From the NCBI RefSeq assembly GCF_004152935.1, contig NZ_SETE01000003.1:248001-312000 (forward strand): DNA of 64,000 nt. Reading direction: 5' to 3'. The stretch is from Brumimicrobium glaciale. Lineage in GTDB: Bacteria > Bacteroidota > Bacteroidia > Flavobacteriales_D > Crocinitomicaceae. Under the pieces are notes generated by a model that saw only the letters and a list, made by a program, of their open reading frames with translations, did not search any database and had not been told where the DNA came from. This document shows positions 26,178 through 35,650 of this stretch, in pieces; position 1 is the stretch's first letter; each line of letters starts with the position of its first letter. A program made the translations under genes and the position numbers.

Positions 26178-27215
26178 TTATGACATTATCCGCGCATAGA
26201 CCGAAGTACCAGGGAATTTCTCCATGATTTTTTTGATTAATGCTGTAAGTGGGATAGACAGAATAAGTCCCGGAATTCCCCAAATGAAGCCCCAAAGCGC
26301 TAACATTATTAGAACGGTGACTGTATTTATTGAGAATGATTTTCCCATTAAAATTGGTTCTATAATTCCTCCAAATAATGCCTGAACACCTGTAATGATG
26401 ATAATGAAGAACAAGAGCGTTCCTGTTACATTTAATTCTACAAGCGCGAAAATTGTTAATACAACTACTGAAATCACAGATCCAATCATCTGGATGAAGT
26501 TGATTAAGAAAGCGAAAACACCCCAGAATATTGGGAAACTCACATCGAATGCGTAACAAGCCAAACTGAATCCTAATCCGGTGAAGAAGCTCAAAATGAA
26601 TTTCACTACGATAAACTTAAATATGTCTTTTTCAATTTGTCGGAACGTCTTGACAGAGGCGTGTTTTTGCCTAAAAATCAGTAATTCCATGACTTTTTGC
26701 ATATTCATGGAGCCTGCTAACAGCAAAACCATAAAAAACAAGGTCATTAATAGCATGGTTATGAAGTTCTTCGCCATGTTTAAACCATTTCCAACATTCC
26801 CAAAAATGTTAGCACTGATTTTTTCGTCATTCATTAAAGCTTGAAATTTTGTTTCATCTTCGGCAGGATGAATACCCATGAAATCAACTACAGGAGACAC
26901 TACATCATTGATCCTATCTTCGAATTTATTTACAAAATCATCATCGGCACTCGTTAATTCTTTACCCGTAAGTTGAACCATTTCATAAGCTCCTTTAAAA
27001 CCTGTTGAAACGATTAAAAGAACAATGATTACTCCAATAAAATTTGGAACACCCTTTTTTCTAAACCATCTCATTAATGGAGAAAAAAGTAAGGCAGCAA
27101 AAAGCGCAAATGTAAATGGGATAAAAATTACTGAAAGTAAATTTAACAAATACAAAATCAACGGAACTACTATGATTAATAGTAGCTTTCTGATGGCTAA
27201 TAATTCTTTTCGCAT
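26178..27215 (-). CDS. AI-2E family permease
   Basis: A 345-residue inner-membrane protein of the AI-2E/PerM family (formerly UPF0118). About seven or eight hydrophobic segments: two near the N terminus (about 10-45), one at 60-78, a soluble domain (about 85-150), then segments at about 155-175, 200-240, 245-270, 275-295 and 300-330. The C-terminal motif GGIIEPILMGKSFSINTVTVLIMLALWGFIWG is the family signature. Family members have been linked to autoinducer-2 export or Na+/H+ exchange; the substrate here is unknown. Confidence 0.9.
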   Translation of the reverse strand: MRKELLAIRKLLLIIVVPLILYLLNLLSVIFIPFTFALFAALLFSPLMRWFRKKGVPNFIGVIIVLLIVSTGFKGAYEMVQLTGKELTSADDDFVNKFEDRINDVVSPVVDFMGIHPAEDETKFQALMNDEKISANIFGNVGNGLNMAKNFITMLLMTLFFMVLLLAGSMNMQKVMELLIFRQKHASVKTFRQIEKDIFKFIVVKFILSFFTGLGFSLACYAFDVSFPIFWGVFAFLINFIQMIGSVISVVVLTIFALVELNVTGTLLFFIIIITGVQALFGGIIEPILMGKSFSINTVTVLIMLALWGFIWGIPGLILSIPLTALIKKIMEKFPGTSVYARIMS

Positions 27216-27492
27216 TTCTATTCTTTAGAGAGGTCAATATTAAGAAATAAAAACATAAGATTCCTTATTTATAAAGTAGCAAATTTACAATTATTGATAA
27301 AAAACAGAAAAGTTATTTAGTACTAAAATGGTAAACGGCTTTCAAAGTTTTAACTTGGAGTAATAGAATTGAATATTTTCGAAATCTTTACTCGGGGATT
27401 TACGAATGAAAAAAACTAAGTGCGAATTAAAAAAATATTAGCAAATACTATTTCATTAAAATACTTATCTTTAAAATCTTAAATTAGACAAC

Positions 27493-28722
27493 TTGAACCA
27501 CAAAGTATTATACCTTTCTTACGATGGAATGACCGACTCTCTTGGTCAATCTCAAGTTCTACCTTATCTTTTTGGTTTGGCAGATAAAGGTATTTGTGTT
27601 CATTTAGTAAGTTTTGAGAAGAAAGAATTCTCCAAAGATATTCCGCGGATTAAGGAACTTTGTGCAGAAAATGGAATTCTTTGGTATCCGCAACAATACA
27701 CTAAAAAACCACCATTAATTTCTACTGTTAAGGACATCAGGCGAATGAAAAAAGTTGCCCTTAATCTTCATAAGGCAGTAGATTTTGATTTGGTACATTG
27801 CCGAAGTTACATTCCAGCAATTATTGGGCGATTTCTCCAGAGAAAGAAGAACCTAAAATTGGTTTTTGATATGCGAGGGTTCTGGGCAGATGAACGTATT
27901 GAAGGTGGAATTTGGGACGTTAAAAGTCCTGTTTTTAAGACTGCTTATCAATTTTTCAAACGCAAAGAAATAGAATTCTTTAATGAAGCTGATGCTGTTG
28001 TTTCGCTGACTAACAATGGTAAAAAAGAAATAGAATCCTGGGACAATATTCCTAAGTTACCCAAAATAGAAGTGATTCCATGTTGCGTAGATTTAGATCA
28101 TTTTCGTTCTGAAAAAGTGGATAAAAATGCTTTGGAAGAGAAACGTATTCAACTTGGGATTTCAAAAGACGACTTTGTTTTAGGTTATGTTGGTTCAATT
28201 GGAACTTGGTACATGTTGCCAGAAATGCTAGACTATTATGCTGTTTTACGTCATCAAAAGCAAAAGAGTAAATTTCTATTCATTTCAAGAGAACCAAAAG
28301 AGAATATCGTCAATCTTGCTAAAGAAAAAGGCATTCCAGAAGATGAAATTATCGTTACAGGAACGACTCATAATGAAGTTCCATTGCATGTATCTTTATT
28401 TGATTTTTCAATCTTCTTTATTCGTCCTACTTTCTCTAAAAGAGCATCTTCTCCTACAAAACAAGGTGAATTAATGGCATTAGGAATTCCAATTATTTGC
28501 AATGCAGGTGTTGGAGACACGGATATGATTATTAAAGATGCAAATGCTGGAATTGTTTTAGAAAAACTAGATTCAGAAAGTTACCAAGCTTGTAATTTAG
28601 ATCCATCTGATTATAATGTAGCGGAAATTAGGGCCGGAGCGGAGAAATGGTACAGTTTGAAAAATGGTGTAGAAAAGTATTTTGGAATTTATGAGTCGCT
28701 TCTTGGTTCAAAAAAGGACTGA
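27493..28722 (+). CDS. Group 1 (GT4) glycosyltransferase
   Basis: A 409-residue cytosolic GT-B glycosyltransferase. The N-terminal acceptor domain has GMTDSLGQSQVLPYLFGLADKG and HCRSYIPAIIGRFL; the C-terminal domain has GYVGSIGTWYMLPEML and a weakened EX7E region (SSPTKQGELMALGIPIICNAGVGD). The start is a TTG at 27493, with a near-consensus -7 box TATCTTTA about 20 bp upstream; no better ATG precedes the first strand. It probably builds a surface glycan. It converges with the membrane protein gene at 28748. Confidence 0.85.
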   Translation: MNHKVLYLSYDGMTDSLGQSQVLPYLFGLADKGICVHLVSFEKKEFSKDIPRIKELCAENGILWYPQQYTKKPPLISTVKDIRRMKKVALNLHKAVDFDLVHCRSYIPAIIGRFLQRKKNLKLVFDMRGFWADERIEGGIWDVKSPVFKTAYQFFKRKEIEFFNEADAVVSLTNNGKKEIESWDNIPKLPKIEVIPCCVDLDHFRSEKVDKNALEEKRIQLGISKDDFVLGYVGSIGTWYMLPEMLDYYAVLRHQKQKSKFLFISREPKENIVNLAKEKGIPEDEIIVTGTTHNEVPLHVSLFDFSIFFIRPTFSKRASSPTKQGELMALGIPIICNAGVGDTDMIIKDANAGIVLEKLDSESYQACNLDPSDYNVAEIRAGAEKWYSLKNGVEKYFGIYESLLGSKKD

Positions 28723-28747
28723 ATTAAGTGAAATTAGATTGAATAAC

Positions 28748-30136
28748 TTACTCTCTAATTTCAATTCTAGTATACTCAGACTCATCTAAATTGAAATAAT
28801 TAGCATTCAAATTTGAAAGATCATAGATTTCCCATCTTCTAAACATATATTCCGTTGGCTTTATTATATTATTGTTATTTGAGAAATAATAATCGTCATC
28901 TATAACTATTGAAACACACTTTTCGTTATGAATAGAACTAAAAATGAGCGATTCAACCGGATAAGACCAATTGGCATCATACATCAACTTTTCTTGATTA
29001 ACAATGAATTTAGTTCCATCTCTCTCCTGTGAAATATCGATTATATTTTTCATTTCATCTAAACGATAAGTGAACTGTTTTCCAGTATCCCAAATTGAAT
29101 AAAACCTAAACATAAATACCACAGAAATTAATCCGAGGAGAGTGTATTTATAAAAGTTTGTAGAAAAAAGAGAAATGCAATAGACAAAAGTAAATCCGGA
29201 AATAAACATAAGTGAGAAATTCACTTGTTCTTTATAACGAGACAAACCAAATCCATAGGACGAAACATTCACCATTATAATAAGTCCAATAAGGAAAAGT
29301 GTATAGCCTAATAAAAGCATATATTTCCTTTTTAAAATCATTACGGTGATTGTAGAAAAAACCAGAAGCGCCCAATCCCAATAGTTGATTGCAATGTATG
29401 ATAACCAAGATTTTAAATATTTGAAATCATAAACATTGTTGCTCAAACTGCTTAGAAAGTCTGCAGATTTTGCTTTTTCATAATCACTTATTACGAAAGG
29501 TTTGAGAACGATAAACAATACAATCATGATGATGTAAGGTAAATATTTTTTAATCTTAAAATCCTTCTTTTCAAATGCGTAAATCAATAGCGTATAGACA
29601 AGTAAGATAATCGCATAGAAGTGAGCTGTTATAATAAAGAAAGCTAAAATGATTAATATAAAATGTCTGAATTTATGCTTGGAATTATTGAAAATCACAT
29701 AAAACAGCACCAATAGTCCCATTGCATAATAGAATTCGAAAATCGGAACGAAAAACCCTGACGAGATGCCTAAGAACTGAATAGAAAGCAGGATGAGACC
29801 GGCATAAACATCATTAAAAACATAGCGTGTTATGAGATACAAACTATAAAAAAACAAGACATGTCCGATGGAAGAAATCAAAACTACGGTTTCCATTTTA
29901 AGTCCAAGATTACTTCCAATCCAAGGAGCGACTTGGGATAGAATTAAAATATATCGATCATGTTCAACCCAAAAAGATTCATTGTTTACAACCCTAAAGA
30001 AATAGTAGGAAGCATCTGCCATCAATCTTTCTTCTCTATAAAAGACGGCCAAAATGATCAATAAGAAGAAGAATAAATGAGTGATGATATCAATGACCTC
30101 AACATCAGTACTTTTATTTTGTATAGATTTCAACAT
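28748..30136 (-). CDS. Polytopic membrane protein, possibly GT-C type
   Basis: A 462-residue inner-membrane protein with around ten or eleven hydrophobic segments between residues 15 and 345, and a soluble C-terminal tail of about 115 residues (FRFYSIWDTGKQFTYRLDEM onward). After the first segment comes an extracytoplasmic loop with SYYFFRVVNNESFWVEHDRYI; an acidic/aromatic first loop is a feature of GT-C glycosyltransferases, but no firm DxD motif is seen. The neighbouring glycosyltransferase suggests a surface-glycan job. Function is uncertain. Confidence 0.5.
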   Translation of the reverse strand: MLKSIQNKSTDVEVIDIITHLFFFLLIILAVFYREERLMADASYYFFRVVNNESFWVEHDRYILILSQVAPWIGSNLGLKMETVVLISSIGHVLFFYSLYLITRYVFNDVYAGLILLSIQFLGISSGFFVPIFEFYYAMGLLVLFYVIFNNSKHKFRHFILIILAFFIITAHFYAIILLVYTLLIYAFEKKDFKIKKYLPYIIMIVLFIVLKPFVISDYEKAKSADFLSSLSNNVYDFKYLKSWLSYIAINYWDWALLVFSTITVMILKRKYMLLLGYTLFLIGLIIMVNVSSYGFGLSRYKEQVNFSLMFISGFTFVYCISLFSTNFYKYTLLGLISVVFMFRFYSIWDTGKQFTYRLDEMKNIIDISQERDGTKFIVNQEKLMYDANWSYPVESLIFSSIHNEKCVSIVIDDDYYFSNNNNIIKPTEYMFRRWEIYDLSNLNANYFNLDESEYTRIEIRE

Positions 30137-30236
30137 GACTTTCCGTAAGGATTTATAAGGTGGTAAAACTATGAAATTAAATCATATTAAATTTTAGGTT
30201 GATAAAGGGAAGAGAAGGTTTTATAAAGCAAGAGAA

Positions 30237-30426
30237 ATAATCACTTTTCACAAAAACACCTTGAAAATAACTATTTTTCACAGGAAATAATCGTTTTTCA
30301 CAGAATTGATTAATTTATGACTATCTTTGAATAATCGTTTTTCATAAAAACCACCGTAAAATAACTGTTTTTCACAAGTAATAATCATTTTTCACAAAAA
30401 CACATGAATTATAATCACATTTCACA
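30237..30426 (+). repeat. Array of seven 16-bp repeats ahead of and into the fic gene
   Basis: Copies of ATAATC(A/G)TTTTTCACA, or the ATAACT variant, start at 30237, 30267, 30287, 30331, 30361, 30381 and 30411. Intervals are 30, 20, 44, 30, 20 and 30 bp, so nearly all are multiples of ten (one helical turn). The long 44-bp gap contains the -7 box TATCTTTG (30322-30329). The last copy lies inside the coding sequence, encoding Asn-His-Ile-Ser-Gln near the N terminus. Some copies are followed by AAAAACACC. The layout suggests a phased operator. Confidence 0.9.
30322..30329 (+). promoter_or_regulatory. -7 box (TATCTTTG) within the fic repeat array
   Basis: Exact match to TAnnTTTG. It occupies the single irregular gap in the array, with three repeats upstream and four downstream. 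Transcription from here would start about 65-70 bp before the ATG at 30404. Confidence 0.6.
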
Positions 30427-31945
30427 AAAGGTGAAAATTTTCCATGGTAGAACTGCTCCAGAAGAAGGGGTTTTAGTTGGTTATGGAGCCTTAATGGAGC
30501 GTTTTAATTTAAGCGTCCCTTTACCTGATATATTATCATTAATTAGTTTCAAAAACAGGAAGTACAACGAAAGGAATTGGCAAGTTTTTACCGCGCGACA
30601 CCAACCTGAAGACACATTATTTAAGCACCTTGTATTTGCACTAAAATATGAAGGAGTGAATTTGTTATTATTAAAAATATTATTCGAAAATCTAAGTGAA
30701 AAAGATGCCATAAAATTATTCCAAGAAGAGCCTACAGGCCAATACAGTAAAAGATTGTGGTTTTTATATGAATGGTTACTTAATAAAGAATTACCAATTG
30801 AAGATTTGACAATTGGAAACTATGTCAACGCAGTAGATTCGTCTTTACAATACTCCATTCCAAAAGGAGAAAAAACGAGCCGGTTTAGAGTTATGAACAA
30901 CCTACCAGGTACTATTGATTTTTGTCCATTAATTAGAAAAACTGAAAAATTAGAAAACTATTTTTCCGCTGATTTCTCTAGTCAGAATAGTAAATATCTA
31001 AAAGAAATAAGAAAGGACGTTCTTCAGAGAGCTTCTGCATTTATGTTATTAAAAGATTCAAAAGCTTCTTTTTCAATTGAAGGAGAAAGTCCTAAAAGTA
31101 AAAGAGCCGCTCGTTGGGGTCAAGCCATAGGTCAAGCTGGTGTAAACGAACTCACAAAGGAAGAGTTGGTCAGATTACAGCAGGTTGTTATTGAAAGTTC
31201 CAGATTTACTAAAATGGGATTTAGAGAAAAAGGAGGTTTTATAGGCGATCATGATAGACTTACCGGAGAACCATTACCAGATCATATTTCTGCAAAATGG
31301 AGTGATTTAAATCAATTAATGAATGGTTTAACTGATACAAACAAATTATTTATAAATAATAAGTTTGATGCTGTATTGGCTGCTGCATCCGTAGCTTTTG
31401 GTTTCGTGTTTATTCATCCATTTTTCGATGGAAACGGCAGAATTCATCGGTATTTGATTCATCATTTGTTGGCCACAAAAAAGTTTACTCCCCAGGGTAT
31501 TGTTTTCCCCGTATCAGCAGCTATTTTAAACAATATAGTTGACTACAGAAATGTGCTTGAATCTTATTCACATCCAGTATTAGGATTTATTAAATGGGAA
31601 ATCACAAAAGATAACAATGTTGAAGTTATTAATGATACGATTGACTATTATAGATATTTCGATGCAACACAAGTAGCTGAATTTCTATATAAATGCGTTG
31701 AAGAAACAATTGAAATCATTATTCCAAATGAGGTTTCTTACCTCACAAAATATGACGAATTTAAAAGAATACTGGATGATGAGTTTGAGATGCCTGATAA
31801 AATTGTGGCCTTACTCGTAAGGTTTTTAGAACAAAATGAAGGTAGGTTATCAAATCGAGCGAAAGAAAATGACTTTGACAATTTAACCGATTCAGAAGTT
31901 AAGCAAATAGAAGAATTATTTCTATCGATAATGCAAACGAATTAA
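30404..31945 (+). CDS. fic: Fic-domain protein (probable AMP transferase), class II
   Basis: A 513-residue protein. The Fic core has the full active-site motif HPFFDGNGRIHR (H338 to R349) and the flap region GGFIGDHDRL. An inhibitory helix motif SFSIEG (S222, E226, G227; pattern [S/T]xxxE[G/N]) precedes the core, which makes it a class II, self-inhibited Fic protein. The N-terminal about 200 residues and C-terminal about 120 residues have no motif I can name. Fic enzymes usually transfer AMP to a target hydroxyl. No antitoxin gene is adjacent, in line with internal inhibition. The target is unknown; the promoter carries a seven-copy repeat array. Confidence 0.92.
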   Translation: MNYNHISQKVKIFHGRTAPEEGVLVGYGALMERFNLSVPLPDILSLISFKNRKYNERNWQVFTARHQPEDTLFKHLVFALKYEGVNLLLLKILFENLSEKDAIKLFQEEPTGQYSKRLWFLYEWLLNKELPIEDLTIGNYVNAVDSSLQYSIPKGEKTSRFRVMNNLPGTIDFCPLIRKTEKLENYFSADFSSQNSKYLKEIRKDVLQRASAFMLLKDSKASFSIEGESPKSKRAARWGQAIGQAGVNELTKEELVRLQQVVIESSRFTKMGFREKGGFIGDHDRLTGEPLPDHISAKWSDLNQLMNGLTDTNKLFINNKFDAVLAAASVAFGFVFIHPFFDGNGRIHRYLIHHLLATKKFTPQGIVFPVSAAILNNIVDYRNVLESYSHPVLGFIKWEITKDNNVEVINDTIDYYRYFDATQVAEFLYKCVEETIEIIIPNEVSYLTKYDEFKRILDDEFEMPDKIVALLVRFLEQNEGRLSNRAKENDFDNLTDSEVKQIEELFLSIMQTN

Positions 31946-31965
31946 ATCCTTATTAAATCAAAGGT

Positions 31966-32955
31966 TTAACCCTTCAAAAAAGTCTCAATCTGTGCTTTTA
32001 TCCCCACAATATCTTGGTCTACCATACATTTAAAATGTTTTTTCGGACATTTTGAAAATCCAATTTTCGAACACGGTCGGCAAGACAATCCTTTTACTTC
32101 ATGAATTGAATAAGAATTTGGTGATTGAGGTCTGTAAGGATACATTCCAAAGTCTGGAACTGTATTTCCCCAAATACTCACAATTGGCAATTCAAAAGCA
32201 GATGCAATGTGCATCATTCCTGTGTCGTTGGTGATCAACAATTGCGCGTCTTTTACCACTTGTGCTGATTCATGAATTGAAAGTCCACCACAAGTATTGT
32301 TGATATTTTGATTCGGTAATAATTGCTTGATTTTTTCTGCTTCTTCACGATCTCCTGGACCTCCTACTATTACAATTGGAAGAGAAATATCGCGTAAAAC
32401 TTCACTCATTTGTTCAGCAGGCATTCTTTTGGTCGCAAACTGAGCACCAATAGCTACTGCAAGGTATTTTCCTTTCGTTGGAAAGCGTTTAGAAAACGAA
32501 ATAAAGTCGATTTTTATACGGAAATCTAAACCTTTGTTATCATTCTTTACTCCTATTGGTTTGACCGCTTCAAAATAACGATCTACAATGTGAATATCGG
32601 GCATTAAATTCCATTTGAAATTCACATATAGCCATTTTTGCACATTCAGTTTTGGGAAAGAAAAACTCTCTTTTCGTAAATTACTCTTGATTTTTGAAGT
32701 CCGTAAGTTTTTATGTAAATCGATTACGTAATCAAACCCAGCAACTTTCAAATCTGCTAAAACAAGATGATTATCCTCTCCCCATTCGTGCACAAAATCA
32801 ACATGTGGATTGGTAGAATAAAGATCTGAGAATTGTTTTTTTGTTAAAACATGCAATTCCACATTCGGAAGCTGTTCCTTAATGCAACGCAAAACTGGAC
32901 TTGTTAGAACAATGTCGCCAATAGAACTGAAACGAATGACAAGAATTTTGGTCAT
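31966..32955 (-). CDS. Glycosyltransferase family 9 (heptosyltransferase-like)
   Basis: A GT9 protein of 329 residues from the ATG at 32955 (a TTG at 32961 would add two residues). Signatures: MTKILVIRFSSIGDIVLTSPVLRCIKEQLP, VDFVHEWGED, VIDLHKNLRTSKI, AIGAQFATKRMPAEQ, IVGGPGDREEAEKI, and LLITNDTGMMHIASAFELPIVSIWGNT. Family members transfer heptose or other sugars to lipopolysaccharide core on the cytoplasmic side. The C-terminal Cys cluster (GLSCRPCSKIGFSKCPKKHFKCM) is frequent in this family. The gene is likely single. Confidence 0.92.
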   Translation of the reverse strand: MTKILVIRFSSIGDIVLTSPVLRCIKEQLPNVELHVLTKKQFSDLYSTNPHVDFVHEWGEDNHLVLADLKVAGFDYVIDLHKNLRTSKIKSNLRKESFSFPKLNVQKWLYVNFKWNLMPDIHIVDRYFEAVKPIGVKNDNKGLDFRIKIDFISFSKRFPTKGKYLAVAIGAQFATKRMPAEQMSEVLRDISLPIVIVGGPGDREEAEKIKQLLPNQNINNTCGGLSIHESAQVVKDAQLLITNDTGMMHIASAFELPIVSIWGNTVPDFGMYPYRPQSPNSYSIHEVKGLSCRPCSKIGFSKCPKKHFKCMVDQDIVGIKAQIETFLKG

Positions 32956-32961
32956 GTGCAA

Positions 32962-33358
32962 ATGTAATTAGAAATTACGAATGGATGAATTACGAATTAC
33001 GAATTGTTTGACTTAGTAAAGTTCGGATTCAATAAAACAAAATGTATGGATTTGGACGGTTTGCAATTTATAGGGGCGGTTACAAACCGCCCCTACGTAC
33101 AAACTGCTTTGCGTACCATATTCGACAAGCTCAATGCAGCGCTCTGTTCCTCTGCGAATCTTTGCGTCTTTCTTCCAATCATCTCCACGTCATTCTTCCT
33201 CCCAAAAAACTTTTATTTTCAAAAACACTTGCATTCTAATTAACTTTTTCACTATCTTAATTTAGAATAGTCAGAATTAGACAGAGTTAATCTTGCTGTA
33301 TCTCTGACCAACCACTAACTTAGCATTCTCAAATTACGAGGGCAGAAATTTTAAGATC
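32962..33358. other. Intergenic region between GT9 gene and helicase gene
   Basis: 397 bases between divergent genes. They contain the small GTAGGGGCG palindrome (33071-33095) and the nearby words TTCGACAAGCTCAATGC and CTCTGCGAATCTTTGCG that look like fragments of common Bacteroidota dispersed repeats. Two overlapping open frames on the plus strand (33004-33243) run through this repeat material and are not supported as genes. Confidence 0.55.
33071..33095. repeat. Small palindrome of the GTAGGGGCG family
   Basis: Perfect 11-bp arms TAGGGGCGGTT (33071-33081) and AACCGCCCCTA (33085-33095) around ACA. It shares the core with the palindrome after polA but lacks the long outer arms. Confidence 0.8.
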
Positions 33359-35650
33359 ATGAAGCAAATTACAATCGACATTCAGTCACCGGCAGATTTT
33401 ACAGAAAGGTTCATTAACCAAACCAATCATTCTGTGTTTCTTACAGGAAAAGCGGGGACAGGAAAAACTACCTTACTCAAGAAAATTATTGATTCTACAC
33501 ACAAAAACACTGTAGTCGTTGCACCTACGGGAATTGCTGCTCTAAATGCTGGTGGTGTTACAATTCACTCGTTTTTTCAATTGCCTTTTGCTGCTTTTAT
33601 TCCAGATTTTGGTCAGCCTCCATTTGTTGGACAACGAACGCAATTCAATACCAAAACGACTTTGCAACAGCATTTCAATATGAACAAAAAGAAGAAAGTT
33701 ATCTTTCTGAAATTGGAATTATTGATTATCGATGAAGTAAGTATGTTGCGTTCAGATCTATTGGATGCTATGGATTTTATGTTGCGTAAAGTCAGAAGAA
33801 ATGACACACCATTTGGAGGAGTTCAAGTTTTATTCATTGGAGACTTAATGCAACTTCCACCAATTGTAAAAAGAGAAGAAAAACCAACTTTAGATAAATA
33901 CTATAGAGGAAGTTTCTTTTTTAATGCTCAAGTTATTCAAGAACAACCACCACTTTACATTGAATTAGAGAAGATTTACCGTCAAAATGATCCAGAATTC
34001 ATCGAATTATTGAATAATTTGCGAAATAATCACATTTCTGATGAAAATGTAGCTTTATTAAACAATTACGTAAAACCAGATTTCGATTCAACAAAGCATG
34101 AAGGATTTATTACTTTGACGACGCACAATGCAAAAGCGGATGAAATAAATGACAAAGCTTTAAGAGCATTAAGCGGTAAAACGAGAGATTATGATGCTAA
34201 GGTAGCTAAGAAGTTTCCAGATCACATGTTCCCTATTCCAAAGACAATGGAATTAAAAATTGGTGCTCAAGTGATGTTCATCAAAAATGACATGTCTCAT
34301 GAAAAGCGCTACTATAATGGTAAAATTGGACGCGTAACAGAACTTTCAGCAGACGAAATTCGGGTAACTTTCCCAGAAGAAAAACTGACTATTACTGTTG
34401 AACCTTATGAATGGGAAAATGTAAAATTCACATTAGATGAAGCATCTGGAGAAATAAAAGAAGAGGTGATTGGAACTTTTGTTCATTTCCCACTAAAATT
34501 AGCTTGGGCAATTACGGTTCATAAAAGTCAAGGTTTAACTTTTGAAAAAGCTGTTCTGGATTTGTCTAATGTTTTTGCATCAGGTCAAGCTTATGTTGGA
34601 CTATCGCGTTTAGTTTCATTAAAAGGATTGGTATTGATGAGTCCAATTCGTTTAAATGGATTGCGAAATGACCAAAACGTAGTCGATTATGCTAAAAACA
34701 AAGCGGATGAAAAACTTTTAACGCGAAAACTAGAATTAGGAACGGTTTTATATTTGCAAAAACGATTACAAAAAACCTTCAATTGGGATGCTATGGTGAG
34801 TCGTTGGTTGGCACATGAGGTAGCTCATAAAACTGCTGGTCCAAGAAGTGAAATGGCAAAAAACAAAGTTTGGTTTGAAGATCAAATCAATGCATTGATG
34901 AGTACTTTGGAGCCTTCTCGAAAATTCAGGTCTCAATTGATTAAGATTTGTCAGCCAGATCAAATGGATATTGAAGTTTTATATGAGCGTTATGAAGCGG
35001 CATATAATTATTTTATGAAGACATTAGAGCCAATATTTAGAGGAAATATCAAACAACTTTTGTTGCTAGGTAAAAAATCAAGTGTAAAACAATATTCAGA
35101 GGATTTAGGAGAATTAGACGATTTATTGACGGATGTGATCATCGATTTAAAGAAATCAAGAAAACTGGTTCAAAACCTCTACAACGGAAAAGAATTGTCG
35201 AAAGAAAACATTTGGGACGATCAGATTCGTAACTTTAAGATTGCAAAAATTCAAGTAGTAAAAGAAGAAATTCGCCGTGAAAATCCAACTTTGGGAGAAT
35301 TAGAAGATTTCTTTGAAGAAAAAGTTGAAGCCAAGAAAAAGACAAAATCTAAAACACCTAAAGAAAGTACATTTGACAAAACCTTAGTAATGTTCGAAAA
35401 AGGTTGGGCAGTTAAAGAAATTGCGGACAAAAGAGTGCTAACAGAGCAAACAATTTACAATCATTTGGCTAGACTTGTAAAAGATGAGAAGATCGAAATA
35501 GACGCCGTCATTGATCAAGAGAAAATTGAAATTTTGAAAGACAAACTGGGAACAGAAATTGAAACTACATTATCAGAAGCTAAAGAACTTGTCGGGGAAA
35601 GTATTTCATGGGAGGAATTGAGAATTTATTATGGTGGAAACTTGAAGTAG
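33359..35650 (+). CDS. Pif1/RecD-like superfamily 1 helicase with C-terminal helix-turn-helix
   Basis: A 763-residue helicase. The N-terminal half carries motif I GKAGTGKTTLLKK, motif Ia VVAPTGIAALNAGG, motif II LLIIDEVSMLRSDLLDAMD, motif III GVQVLFIGDLMQLPPI, motif V-like VHKSQGLTFEKAVLDL and motif VI YVGLSRLVSLKGL. The C-terminal about 100 residues contain a helix-turn-helix segment (KGWAVKEIADKRVLTEQTIYNHLARLV) of the HTH_40 kind found at helicase ends. Such Pif1-like proteins are common in Bacteroidota and probably act on replication or repair intermediates. Confidence 0.9.
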   Translation: MKQITIDIQSPADFTERFINQTNHSVFLTGKAGTGKTTLLKKIIDSTHKNTVVVAPTGIAALNAGGVTIHSFFQLPFAAFIPDFGQPPFVGQRTQFNTKTTLQQHFNMNKKKKVIFLKLELLIIDEVSMLRSDLLDAMDFMLRKVRRNDTPFGGVQVLFIGDLMQLPPIVKREEKPTLDKYYRGSFFFNAQVIQEQPPLYIELEKIYRQNDPEFIELLNNLRNNHISDENVALLNNYVKPDFDSTKHEGFITLTTHNAKADEINDKALRALSGKTRDYDAKVAKKFPDHMFPIPKTMELKIGAQVMFIKNDMSHEKRYYNGKIGRVTELSADEIRVTFPEEKLTITVEPYEWENVKFTLDEASGEIKEEVIGTFVHFPLKLAWAITVHKSQGLTFEKAVLDLSNVFASGQAYVGLSRLVSLKGLVLMSPIRLNGLRNDQNVVDYAKNKADEKLLTRKLELGTVLYLQKRLQKTFNWDAMVSRWLAHEVAHKTAGPRSEMAKNKVWFEDQINALMSTLEPSRKFRSQLIKICQPDQMDIEVLYERYEAAYNYFMKTLEPIFRGNIKQLLLLGKKSSVKQYSEDLGELDDLLTDVIIDLKKSRKLVQNLYNGKELSKENIWDDQIRNFKIAKIQVVKEEIRRENPTLGELEDFFEEKVEAKKKTKSKTPKESTFDKTLVMFEKGWAVKEIADKRVLTEQTIYNHLARLVKDEKIEIDAVIDQEKIEILKDKLGTEIETTLSEAKELVGESISWEELRIYYGGNLK

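Noticed and set aside
28729-28763. Terminator between convergent genes 27493-28722 and 28748-30136
   Set aside because: A 10-bp AT-rich inverted repeat is present, but it overlaps the coding end of the minus-strand gene and has no GC core or T-run.
30237-30426. CRISPR-like or iteron origin
   Set aside because: Copies are 16 bp with spacers of 4-28 bp, AT-rich, and sit at a promoter; no replication gene or cas gene is present.
33004-33243. Two small overlapping plus-strand ORFs
   Set aside because: They run across the GTAGGGGCG palindrome and repeat fragments, have no domain, no promoter, and odd composition.
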